From Phlegmacium glaucopus (Eukaryota; Basidiomycota; Agaricomycetes; Agaricales; Cortinariaceae), in NCBI GenBank assembly GCA_015039465.1, contig MU130497.1, positions 437,878-501,877 of the forward strand: a DNA stretch of 64,000 nt, read 5' to 3'. The translations under genes were made by a program, and so were the position numbers. Under the pieces are notes generated by a model. That model was not told where the DNA came from and did no database searches. It saw only the letters and a program-made list of their open reading frames with translations. This document shows positions 1 to 9,969 of this stretch, in pieces (the first letter of the stretch is position 1; each line of letters starts with the position of its first letter).

Positions 1-31
1 TCTTCGGATGAACTGTAAAGTCATCAACAAC

Positions 32-609
32 TAGTGTTTGGAAGTCCAGTTGCAGGACTGGAAAAAGACTGCAAAAAGACCAGACCAGACTGCAAAAGAC
101 CGGACCAGCAGTCCGGTTTTTTGGTTTTTGAGAATCAAAGACTGGTAAAAGACCAGTCTTCGGTCCTAGGACCGGTCTGAACCGGTAGTTTTGTAGCCCT
201 TATTTTTCCCTTTCGAACGAGATAAAGACCGTATTTATTGGTCAAATATTCACTGAGAAAAAAATAAAACAGTAAAAATGTACACAAAATAGTAGGAAAC
301 CAATAATATCACCATAAAATTGTCAATTCCCAACGGAATTTAACGTTCTTGAGCTTATTCTAAAGGTATAGATCACATCTACATATTTTTCTGATGTTAT
401 ATATGAAAATATGACCGGTATTTGTCAAAAGTCCGGCCCTGGACAGTCTTGGACCAGGACTGGTCCAGGACTGCAAAAAACCGATGTGGACCGGTCCTAA
501 TCGGTCCAGTCCGGTCTTTTGACCTTCTAGAAGCTAAGTGGACCGGTTGCGGTCCCGGTCCTGTCCAAAAATACCAAAAAACCGGACTGGACCGGACTTC
601 CAAACACTA
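32..609. mobile_element. hAT-type MITE, family A, copy 1
   Basis: A 578-bp non-coding element with terminal inverted repeats TAGTGTTTGGAAGTCC and its complement. It is flanked by a perfect 8-bp target duplication TCAACAAC (24-31 and 610-617), which with the TAGTG ends is the hallmark of hAT transposons. The inside is full of short GTCCGGT/ACCGGAC-like motifs near both ends. Two other copies lie at 4898-5489 (opposite orientation) and 59072-61611 (split by a later insertion). Short open frames inside are by-products of the repeat. No transposase is encoded, so it depends on a hAT enzyme elsewhere in the genome. Confidence 0.93.
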
Positions 610-619
610 TCAACAACAC

Positions 620-915
620 CTTTCTTTCCAAGGTTGGATGCAACAATCTTCGGATGAACCCCCTGTCCAAAGTATACCACATTATGTGAGTGAAAAAAAA
701 AAATCAGAATTTTGGCTAATGCAGTCACTGATTGCAGATCAGGACATGTCACAATCTTCTGATAAGCTTCATCTTCCTTGCGAAGTCGATCTTCATAGTT
801 TGCTACACATGTCTTTTTCTCAGCATTCGTAATTGCCATTAACTCAGAGGCTTGGGCAGCAGCTGTAGCCGCTTCTGCCTTATCTTGTTTAACCTTGGCA
901 GGTGTTCAACGTGTG
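620..915 (-). pseudogene. unidentified minus-strand coding remnant
   Basis: Reading the minus strand from about 905 gives an open frame rich in Ala, Lys and Glu that passes through KAEAATAAAQASELMA, then ANYEDRLRKEDEAYQK, and loses coding character near 700. The composition suggests a helical or coiled-coil segment. No start, no domain and no partner exons can be seen, and the fragment abuts MITE copy 1. It is probably part of a decayed gene or of transposon cargo. Confidence 0.3.
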
Positions 916-1025
916 GTATTATCAAGGAGGGTGTTGGTCAGTTTTTGGTTAGTGACTGCATTGCATTTTGGTCAAGTGGCCATTGGGAAGAGAGGAGAAT
1001 GATAAGAAATGAAGATGAGCAAGTT

Positions 1026-1853
1026 TTTTTTTTGTTTGGCTCGTTGCTAAGTTGATGACTGACTCTTCATTCTCTGTATATTTTAGAATTGTTACATTCC
1101 GTCATATGTTACTCCGGTCCAGCTCCATCAGAGCTGTCTCCGGTAGTCCGTACTCCGTACAGTGCCTTCCCTTATATCCCGAACTACTCTTCCTATGTTC
1201 AACTCCAAGACCTTTTCCGTCTCATTCCGGCTCCTCCATCTAAACTCCAAACCCGTTACCACTTCTTTGCCACTACCACTATTCTTTGTCATCATCCTTC
1301 CCACCATCAGTCAGCATACCTGCCATGGATTATTCACCCAAGAATGCAGGACCTTTCCGGGAGCAGAACGCAGCACTTATATTTATATTTTATATTTCGG
1401 TTGCTATTCTATTTATTATTTAAGTACTCAAAACTTGTATGTTTTCCTCAGTTCGAATATCAACTTTGTTTCCTCCTCTTGTTCATCCTCTAAGTCACTG
1501 AGGTCTTCCGTCTTATTCCTTTCTCTTCCGGTTCCAAAATCAGGACACTATAGGAGCTGGGCGGCACAGCACACACGCTGAGGCCAATGTCCTTTCCGCT
1601 TACTTGTTCCGGTTCTGTTCCGTCCATTCCGGAGTAACTCTGACATGACTTCCTTGTTTTAAACTTAACAAGAATGCAAATTTCTCCATGAAGCAATAGG
1701 CTGTTTGTGTCGGCAGGCCTCTTCAAATTTTTTGTTTGGCTCGTTGCTAAGTTGATGACTGACTCTTCATTCTCTGTATATTTTAGAACACACATTTCTC
1801 CATGAAGCAATAAGCCATTTATGTCAGGCCTCTTCAAATTTTGTTGCACATTC
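1026..1853. repeat. tandem duplication of ~115 bp, first copy split by a solo LTR
   Basis: The segment beginning TTTGTTTGGCTCGTTGC and ending near GCCTCTTCAAATTTT occurs twice in tandem (about 1026-1089 continuing at 1671-1730, and about 1730-1850). In the first copy the solo LTR at 1090-1670 has inserted after AGAAT. The shared 58 bp at 1028-1086 and 1732-1790 are nearly identical, so the duplication is recent or well conserved. Confidence 0.8.
1090..1670 (+). mobile_element. solo LTR, family 1, copy 1
   Basis: A 581-bp segment starting TGTTACATTCC and ending AAACTTAACA (TG...CA), flanked by a 5-bp target duplication AGAAT (1085-1089 and 1671-1675). These are the properties of a retrotransposon LTR left after recombination between the two LTRs of a full element. 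A second copy of exactly the same length lies at 61897-62477 and is highly similar throughout, including the CTCCGGTAGTCCGTACTCCG stretch. No internal retroelement domain is present next to it. Confidence 0.9.
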
Positions 1854-4352
1854 TATGCTGGATGCTCCCAGCGATTTCGGAGTCAAGCAGGCCGTACAAA
1901 TCATGTCTGAACTTTCCACATGAACCACAATATTGTCCAATCTAACACAAACCCCAATCTGCCAAACAATGGGCCACCTCTCCCAGAAGACAATCAATTA
2001 TTATTTTACACCAATGAAATTCAAGACTTAGACTTTCAAGAACCATGTGGGGATTCTCAAAGCCAATCAGCATCACCAATACCAGACTCGGATACGCCTG
2101 TTTAAGTTGATAGGTCCTCGCCACTTAAACCAACCAGGAACTATCACCCACATTTGACTGGTACGTTTCTAGATCCTTGAGCTTTCTGCTCAAATTCCAC
2201 TGGCTTGAGATTGGTTGAATTTATTATCTTACTAGGTCTTCCTTGTGATGCACAAGGCAGATATCTACTTCCTGGGGATCCACCAGAGCGCAAAACGGCT
2301 AATACTTGGGATTGGGACCCATTCAATGATGAAGTCCAGTTTTGGATGGGTGATTTCTTGTATCGGAAGACTGAGATGTCTGCAGGAAACATTGATGAAC
2401 TAATGGATATTTGGGCATCTTCCAGAGCAGAAGATGACAAATCAAGCCCTTTCACCTCACACAAACACATGTATGCAATGATCAATGTGATTCCCCATGG
2501 CGATGCTCCTTGGTCATCCTTTACAGCCTCTTTTGTTGGCGACATCCAAATCAACACACCAGCTGGCAAACTGCTGACTACAAGGTCTGGTATCGTGATC
2601 CAAGCACAGTCATCAAGAATATGCTCGCCAACCCCAACTTTCACCCAGATTTTGACTATGTGCCCTTTGTGGAACTCAATGATGCTGGCGAGCGCCAGTG
2701 GAATGAATTTATGTCAGGAAATTTTTGCTGGAGACATGCTGTAAGTCTACAATCCTATGTATCAATTCCTAGCTGCAACAAAATTATAGGATAGTATTTA
2801 TCAAGCCGACAAAGACACTGAAGGGGCGATGTACTGCCCTGTTATTTTGGGAGCCAATAAGAATATCACCTGCTTTACTTATCAATCAGAAATGTTCACA
2901 ACACCATTCACCGTGCTCATCGTAATGCTGTTGTACCAATAGCATTTCTCGCAGTACCAAAAAGTATGTTACTAAACAACGATTCAATTGTTCAAAACGT
3001 TAATGACCATTTGAAGGTGAACGAAAACATGATAATGATGCTTCATTTCGCAAATTCAAGTGCCAACTATACCACTCATCTTTTTCAACCATATTGAAGT
3101 CCCTTTTACCAGGAATGACAACCCCGGTGATCCTCTGCTGCCCTGATGGTCACTATAGACGAGTCATTTATGACCTGGCCACGTTCATTGCTGATTACCC
3201 CGAGCAGGTGTATTTGGCAGGTACAGTTTAAGGGTGGTGTCCAAGGTCATTGATTAGCTCTTTTATCTTATATTCAACTGAGATACCCCTTTTAGGTGTA
3301 CTGCCTTACCCGATGACCTTGATGGAGAATGTGGGCGAAGAACTCGGGAATTCATGGAGGACTTATTAGATACATTGGACTCAAAAACTTTGTGGGATGA
3401 ATATGGGATTGATAGTGATGTTCGGGTGTGTCAAGGATTATTTATATTTGCTGTCAAATGAGTCTAACGTGACACTTGTAGCCTTTTACCTATGACTTTC
3501 CCCAAGCTGACATTCACGGAATCCTCACCCCGGACCTGCTCCATCAGCTTATCAAAGGCACATTTAAAGACCACCTCGTAACCTGGGTCAGTGACTACCT
3601 CACTCTTGAACATGGTGAAGCTCGTGCAGATTTGATATTAGATGACATTGATCGAAGGTAAGCTATCCTGCTCTGGCTCTTTCTGCAAATTCAGAATTTA
3701 ATAAAGTACAGAATTGCAGCCATGCCACTCTTTCCTCATTTACGATGTTTTCCTCATGGTTGTCAGTTCAAACAATGGATGGGTGATGACTCAAAAGCTT
3801 TGATGAAAGTGCGTATACAATCTCATGTCACCCATCTCATGTTACTTATTGTTATGAAAGGTGTATGTCTCGGCAATCTGTGGACATGTGCCTGACAAGA
3901 TCACCATGGCTATTTTGGCTTTTGTGGATGCCTGCTACCTCACTCATCGCTCAGATATCAGTGAATCAACACTGAAGACATTCAACAATGCACTCGCCAA
4001 ATTTTATACTTATCATGAGATATTCAAAAGAACAGGTGTTCAGCCAAATGGTTTCTCCCTTCCTCATCAACACTCCCTCTCACACTACCATCATCTCATC
4101 CAGGAGTTGGCGCTCCGAATGGCGTATGCTCTTCAATCACAGAGTCTCGCCATATCACGGTATAAATTGTTGTGAGTGTTGTATATAAACACCAACCAGA
4201 GAGCAGTGGACCAGTCTTTAGGTCAAGAGACTCCCTGTTATTCGTTTAGGGAAGGCTTAGCCTTAGACTTGTAACACACAGAGGTAGGGGGAAAGAATAG
4301 AGATGAGAAGGATGAGGATGAAGATCTTAGAAGGTAACTGAGGTATAGGACG

Positions 4353-4548
4353 AGGATGAGGATGAATCAGAAAGAGTCTTCAGTAAGACTATAGCAGTAG
4401 ACAATTGGTTGACAGTAAGGGACTGAAAAAGCAAACTCAGATGGATTAAGGAGGAGGATGAGGATGGATAAGAAAGAGTCTTCAGCAAGACTATAGCAAT
4501 TGACAGTAGAGGACAGTAACAGATAGAAGGTTGAAAAAGCGAACTTGA
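4353..4548. repeat. imperfect direct duplication, ~100 bp x2
   Basis: Two adjacent copies share GAGGATGAGGATG, AAGAGTCTTCAG and AAGACTATAGCA in the same order, starting about 4353 and 4457. The surroundings are purine-rich and AT-poor in pyrimidines on the plus strand. No coding capacity is apparent. Confidence 0.65.
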
Positions 4549-4897
4549 GGGAGGAATTCACTGGAATTCCACTGAGAGGATGACTGTGGGGAGTAAGAAT
4601 GAATTGGGAGAAACTACCTATCCTGGTACAAAAGAGCAGTATTTATACCCTAAGGATGAGGCTATGTAGAACAATAAAAAAGAAAGAAATACACGCTGTC
4701 AAAGGAAGAATGATGAAGAGAGGACAGCTGTGAGAAGAAAAGAACAATGGAAAAGAAAAAGGAACAATAAAAGAATCTGTAAAGTGTCAAAGTGCGAGAG
4801 AAAAGAAGAGAAGGCAGTGTACACAGTCCAATAGAAAAAATATATCGACTCCATAGGCGTGTGGTCATGTCAAATATGTGAAAGGTCCTGAGTCAAC

Positions 4898-5489
4898 TAG
4901 TGTTTGGAAGTCCGGTCCAGTCCGGTTTTTTGGTATTTTTGGACAGGACCGGGACCGCAACCAGTCCACTTAGCTTCTAGAAGGTCAAAAGACCGGACTG
5001 GACCGATTAGGACCGGTCCACATCGGTTTTTTGCAGTCCTGGACCAGTCCTGGTCCAAGACTGTCCAGGGCCGGACTTTTGACAAATACCGGTCATATTT
5101 TCATATATAACATCAGAAAAATATGTAGATGTGATCTATACCTTTAGAATAAGCTCAAGAACGTTAAATTCCGTTGGGAATTGACAATTCTATGGTGATA
5201 TTATTGGTTTCCTACTATTTTGTGTACATTTTTACTGTTTTATTTTTTTCTCAGTGAATATTTGACCAATAAATACGGTCTTTATCTCGTTCGAAAGGGA
5301 AAAATGAGGGCTACAAAACTACCGGTTTAAACCGGTCCTAGGATTGAAGACCGGTCTTTCGAGACTGGTCTTTTACCAGTCTTTGATTCTCAAAAACCAA
5401 AAAACCGGACTGCTGGTCCGGTCTTTTGCAGTCTGGTCTGGTCTTTTTGCAGTCTTTTTCCAGTCCCGCAACTGGACTTCCAAACACTA
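4898..5489. mobile_element. hAT-type MITE, family A, copy 2 (inverted)
   Basis: A 592-bp copy of the same MITE as 32-609 but in the opposite orientation. It has the same TAGTGTTTGGAAGTCC inverted ends and a perfect 8-bp target duplication GAGTCAAC (4890-4897 and 5490-5497). It is nearly identical to copy 1 over its whole length, which argues for recent movement. It sits inside the foreign DNA that interrupts the Plavaka transposase. Confidence 0.93.
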
Positions 5490-6640
5490 GAGTCAACACT
5501 TGAAAGGCGCAGCCTTGTTCCCAAGAAAATACTACTTGCCCATGATCCCATGTCGCGCAGCCTTGATAACACTTGACACACTGCGAGAATAATCCTCTGC
5601 TGCTGATTCATCTGCAATTCCTGCTTAGTCGTGATCCTCCTGGACTTCCTAAATTGTCATAAAGAGGGTGGGAAGGCTTCAGGTACCACGTGAATGATGG
5701 TTTTGGCAGTGAATGATAAGATAAGAGGTAGATAATTGAGGATAGGGGACTGAGTGAGATCCAGGAGTGAGGGATGGCAAGATAGATAGCTGAGGGGAAG
5801 ACTTGTGGGTCCATAGCCACAACAACAATGACAAAGCCTTTTACATAATGGGAGATGTAGTTGATGCATCCATAAAGGGGCCGTTCTTAAAATGATGGGC
5901 CAAAGATATGATCAAACGCGAGCCGATGACCGATGCAAATAGTAGATTGATCACTTTGTTGAATCGCTAGCCAAGGAACAAATGGATGGTAGATATTTAG
6001 GAGCATGTCAATAGTGTAAATGATTGAGAGCATAGTGGAAGACATTGAGGATATGATGAGCGATGAGGATGATAATGTTGAATGAATGATTTTGTTGACC
6101 AGGAACGCGATTCAGGGCTGCTTCCAAAATAGGTAAGTGAATTCAAAGTCCGCTTATTTTCATGATGGCAACTTTTAAGCTTTGTTCTCACACTACCAAT
6201 CAGTATTGGTGCATGATAATGGCTGTCAAGAAGCCCTGGCAATGTTCCAATTGTTATGAAGCATTGGGTCAAATGCTTCTCACAAATCAACGCCTTGACA
6301 AGCTCATGGCAGCCGCTGTTGATCTTGTCAATCGAGGCATGTTGCTGCCGGCCTCCCTTCATCCTCAAGAAGCCTTGAATATTGCCACTCGTCAATCAGA
6401 TAAGCGAGAAGCAGGTAATGATCCAGATGGTAATGAGTCTAATGACAAATCAGCAGTGGACCTGCCTAGGGTGGAAATGGTGCAGGGTAATGTTGTGTTG
6501 GCTCGAACTCGTAGTGCGTATGGCATTCATTAATTCATTGATTTTAATTGAATTGATGAATATTTCATAGTTTGTAATTATCCACGAGACCTCGCTGGCC
6601 TTGCCTTTCATATTAACCAGCCTCACCTTCCTGAATTAAC

Positions 6641-7861
6641 TAGGGATGCCGAAGTTCAGTCCGGTTCAGTTCGGGACCCATTTTCTCAGAACCAGAACCA
6701 GAACCACTTAGGAAAACTAGAACCAGAACCAGAACCAGAACCAGTTTGAACCATAAGAACCAGTTAAAAATAGACTTTTGTTAGGATATCACCAATTAGA
6801 CAAGAATTTTTCATTTTAAGTTTTATTTTCTAAAATTACACCTTATTTATAAATATATCCTAAAAGTTGAGGCCAGAAGTTTGTAGTATTGGTGTTATAA
6901 CCATGACATCACTAATAGCAAACATGAAAAGAAAAAATACTATTGTTAGGTAACACTCAGTTTTCCATCCAATCAGTCCAACTCCTGACTTTCAGTCTTT
7001 CACATGAACACCCAGACCCAATGAGCTTCATACCCAAGCCCAAACCTAATTCCAAAACTGTAAATTCCACCTCACCAACAAACTTAGTTCCCCTCTCATT
7101 TCTACTCTTCATTTTCATTTGGCCCCAACTTTCACCCGAGTACCTGAACATGACCAGTTCAGCCCAAACTCTAAATCATTTTTTATAAAAGGTCTAAATT
7201 GGTTACCTCTTATTCCAGATAAATCAGTGCAAGGTAAAACTAATAATATTAATAATGAAATACAAACTTGTCATTTTTCATTTATTCTGGTATTGTACCA
7301 CTTATCATTTTATTATTTTCACATGACACTATTTGATTATTTATTTTCCATAACTCCATTATCGTTATATTAGTATTTAAATCCCCCCTCACTTTAGCAG
7401 GGATCCTTATCCTTTCCTCTTTGGATCCTCTGCTAGGTGACAACTATAAATTGTATTCTTGCAATATGAGTATATTAATAACATGGTAAACCTGAAGTTA
7501 TAAAGTCAATGAGACATGTTATTGATTATGTACTATGCCAGACCAAAGAATGATGTACTTCTGATTGGAAATATATAGTGTTGGTGACTTGAATAAATAT
7601 TTTCATTATAGATACAGGTAGTGGGTCATTTAACATGCAAATAAGTAGATATCTTACTTAAGTATTTGCCTTGGGATAAAGTGGTTCAGAACCAGTTTGA
7701 ACCGGTTCAGAACTGGTTCTCAGATTTCTGGCCAATCCAGAACCAGAACCAGAACCAGATGGCTGGGGGTGAACCAGAACCAGAACCGAACCAGAACCGC
7801 GGTTCGGTTCAGCTGGTTCTGGTTCTCTGGACCGGTTCAGAACTGAACTTCGGCATCCCTA
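6641..7861. mobile_element. hAT-type MITE, family B, containing a solo LTR
   Basis: Inverted ends TAGGGATGCCGAAGTTCAGT and its complement, with an 8-bp target duplication GAATTAAC (6633-6640 and 7862-7869). Both flanks carry repeated CCAGAACCAGAACC / GGTTCTGGTTC sub-terminal motifs. The element interrupts a transposase exon: coding sequence runs straight across the target duplication. Its own interior is interrupted by the LTR at 6944-7442, leaving about 717 bp of MITE. No transposase is encoded. Confidence 0.92.
6944..7442 (+). mobile_element. solo LTR, family 2, copy C
   Basis: A 499-bp segment starting TGTTAGGTAACAC and ending CTGCTAGGTGACA, with 5-bp target duplication ACTAT (6939-6943 and 7443-7447). 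It shares the TGTTAGGKRACAC start, the pyrimidine-rich middle and the AGCAGGGATCC...GGATCC...CTGCTAGG block with related LTRs at 55114-55619 (minus strand) and 61815-62810. Confidence 0.82.
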
Positions 7862-8211
7862 GAATTAACACGCCATTTTCTTTTCAAGCAATTGAACCCC
7901 AACACATCTGCCGAGGATGTTCTCATAGATGATTACCCATCAATTAACAGCAAGATTTTGGTTGGATTTTGGTTTATCATTTGGCCATCACTTCTTTTTT
8001 TGCTCCAAGTGATGAATGTGGACTTCATGGCATGCGGAGGGAGCACATCTGTGCTTGTCCACTTTGGCGAAAGAAAGCACCGAGACATGACTGTGCCTTT
8101 GTAATTGAGAATGAAGATAAGCCTGGGATGAAAGGTATGAGTGTTGTCCGTGTACAGCTTTTTTTTCCTTTCACCATGAAGGATCGTACTATCCATGTGC
8201 ATTGGTGGAAT

Positions 8212-8655
8212 TAGTGATGTGAAAGGCTCGGCTTCAAAGCCGCAAGCCGTCGAGCCGAGCCGAGCCATGGGAAAGCCGTACCAACGGCTTGGGCTTCAGA
8301 TTTTTCAGGCCGTGAGCCGCGGCTTAAGCACGGCCTGGGTCTGAGCCTCGAAATTCGCATTTTTGGCAGTCTTAAGGGGGGAATTTGAACTTTTGATGAC
8401 TTAAAACAGCACTGTAACAGAGTGTAATTGATAATATTACCATTGATAGTCATTTATGGTCATTTTTTAGTTTGATTTCATACAAATTTTGTTGCCCTCA
8501 TGTTCTCCCTTACCTTCTAACCGTGTGGGAAAAAGCCGCGGCCTGAGCCCCAGGCCGAGCCCAAGCCGTGCAAAGTTTTGGCCTACGGCTCAGGCCTGGC
8601 TTTTTAGAGGCCGTGTCAAGCCTAAGCCGAGCCGAGCCGAGCCGTAACATCACTA
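8212..8655. mobile_element. GC-rich hAT-type MITE, family C
   Basis: A 444-bp element with ends TAGTGATGT...ACATCACTA and a perfect 8-bp target duplication GGTGGAAT (8204-8211 and 8656-8663). Both sub-terminal regions are crowded with AGCCGAGCC / GGCTCGGCT and GGCCTGAGCC motifs, unlike the surrounding AT-rich DNA. It splits the transposase coding sequence between VHWW (8200) and the following WYSMRGRSRDP block (8664). Non-coding. Confidence 0.9.
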
Positions 8656-8920
8656 GGTGGAATGGTACTCAATGAGGGGGCGATCACGCGATCCAGTGAG
8701 CGGCATGTGGAAAGTATGCCCTGATATTCGCCAGCATGAGCGTCTATGTTCCGTTATTCATCTTGATACATTTCTCCGAGGGGCTCACCTTTTACTGGTC
8801 TTCGGTAACCAATTTCTTCCTGTCAACTTTCACTATACACATTCTCTTGATGCTTTTGCTGCTTACTACTAGTATGTAAATCAGTTTGCTGATCACCATA
8901 CACATGAAGTTGTATTTTAA

Positions 8921-9370
8921 TTTCTAATGGTATATTTTATTCTGTAAACCACATGAAATTGTTAGTGTGTGCATTGGCCATTGCGAAGCGAGACACATAT
9001 GCAAGTGGGTGATTAGCAGGTGAAAAATAGCCAATGGTGAAAATGGGCAGGCTCGATAACCGGGCCCAAACAGCCTTGCTCTAGCACTCTTACTAGGAAT
9101 GCTGGTTAGGACTAGAAATTTTTGGTCATAGTAGATACAGTAATTCTATGGATACTATCGTTTTACAGCTTTTCCACCCGGGCTATTAGCATGCTATTTT
9201 GCTGATGGGTCTCTGGCTAGAAACACAGTCTCATTCTCCTCTTCATAACATGTCAAGCGGTCGTCTATGGGTTTGACAATGCAGATATCTGCAGGATGGA
9301 ACATTCTTTGATTCAGAGAATCGAAAGATGGTGATAAGTAAATTCAGGTAAATTCATGGCGGAATATTTT
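8921..9370. other. intergenic, nothing recognised
   Basis: No gene, repeat with recognisable ends or RNA signal was found here. Short open frames lack coding character. Confidence 0.5.
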
Positions 9371-9724
9371 GAACGTCAACAGTAGTCAACGCTGATACCG
9401 GAGTCGCACATGAAACTGGATACAAGAAATTGGAAAAAAAAAATAAGGGAAAGGTGTATATATGTACCTTGTACAAGGTATACTTCGTCATTAATTCGAG
9501 CGAATGCGAAGTAGTGATTGCTCGTATGAGAGTTTACAAGTCCTATATTGCATTTCGACAAAGGGTCTATAGGTGAGAATCGAAAATGACAACAAGGGAA
9601 TTAATGTGAAAGGGTCTTATTACTTACCCATGGGTTTCGATTCCCCTTCGTAGAAGGAACTGAGTCACTTTTCGAAATATCCCCAACTGCTTCTCGTCCT
9701 CTACGTTCATGTCCATCATGGTCG
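9358..9724 (-). CDS. possible small multi-exon gene, unidentified
   Basis: On the minus strand a frame beginning MMDMNVEDEKQLGIFRK (ATG near 9722) runs to GIETHG and meets a canonical donor GTAAGT at about 9630. An acceptor CTATAG follows about 60 nt later, and further exon-like stretches (containing NHYFAFARINDEVYLVQ, then VSALTTVDVQNIPP before a stop near 9358) are joined by a second intron. The N-terminal RKVTQFLLRRGIETHG resembles the start of a permease-like protein, but that is weak. Two reading frames are possible after the first intron, so this may be a decayed 5' fragment and not a working gene. Confidence 0.25.
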
Positions 9725-9969
9725 TTGATTTTTCCCCTGCCAGGGTCGTATACCATTAGACTCAGAGTCTGCCATGGCAGTTGAGGGTGAAAGCGTTAAA
9801 ATTAGAAAGGGAAGAAATTGGTAAGACTCATGACGCGTTTCAAAGGTGTCCGGGACAACTTCGGCACAACTTGTCCCGAAAACTTGAGAGCGAGATCGGT
9901 ACAAGTGATATTGGAGTATATTTGAAACTGACAACATTATGCCATGTTTGGCTTATTCATAAATGGACG

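Larger units (their letters stand above)
4160..6215. other. ~2 kb of foreign DNA inside the transposase gene
   Basis: The transposase reading stops after the ESRHIT-like block at about 4157 and resumes with AVKKPW at about 6222. The DNA between is unrelated. It holds an imperfect direct duplication (4353-4548), purine-rich sequence (4260-4560) and MITE copy 2 (4898-5489). No gene or clear terminal repeats could be recognised, and the exact junctions and any target duplication could not be fixed by eye. Confidence 0.6.
1920..8920 (+). pseudogene. Plavaka-type (CACTA-like) transposase pseudogene, split by insertions
   Basis: Conserved blocks of the basidiomycete Plavaka transposase occur in the right order on the plus strand. 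They include WDPFNDEVQFWMGDFLYRK and MSAGNIDELMDIWASS (2310-2430), VWYRDPSTVIKNMLANPNF (2590-2645), NVHNTIHRAHRNAVVPIAF (2891-2948), CPDGHYRRVIYDL (3140-3180), IADYPEQV, LTPDLLHQLIKGTFKDHLVTW (3517-3590), FKQWMGDDSKALMKV, GVQPNGFSLPHQHSLSHYHH (4030-4100), AVKKPW (6222), YEALGQMLLTNQRLDKL (6258-6308), GLHGMRREHI (8017) and SVIHLDTFLRGAHL (8752-8795). Introns are visible at about 2161-2236, 2743-2789, 3430-3480, 3660-3715 and 3812-3860. The reading frame is lost by small deletions and frameshifts (for example near 2870-2890) and by foreign DNA at about 4160-6215, 6641-7861 and 8212-8655. The family mobilises DNA by a cut-and-paste mechanism; this copy cannot make an enzyme. Assignment is from remembered family motifs. 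Confidence 0.85.

Noticed and set aside
422..832. Plus-strand open frame across MITE copy 1
   Set aside because: It lies mainly in the MITE and is repeated wherever the MITE occurs; composition follows the GTCCGGT repeats.
2144..2644. 166-codon minus-strand frame
   Set aside because: Antisense shadow of the Plavaka transposase exon, which has clear family motifs on the plus strand.
5997..6395. 132-codon minus-strand frame
   Set aside because: Its left part is antisense to transposase sequence and the rest lacks any recognisable feature.
9636..9660. GGGTTTCGATTCCCC as a tRNA B box
   Set aside because: No matching A box, acceptor stem or terminator run could be folded around it.
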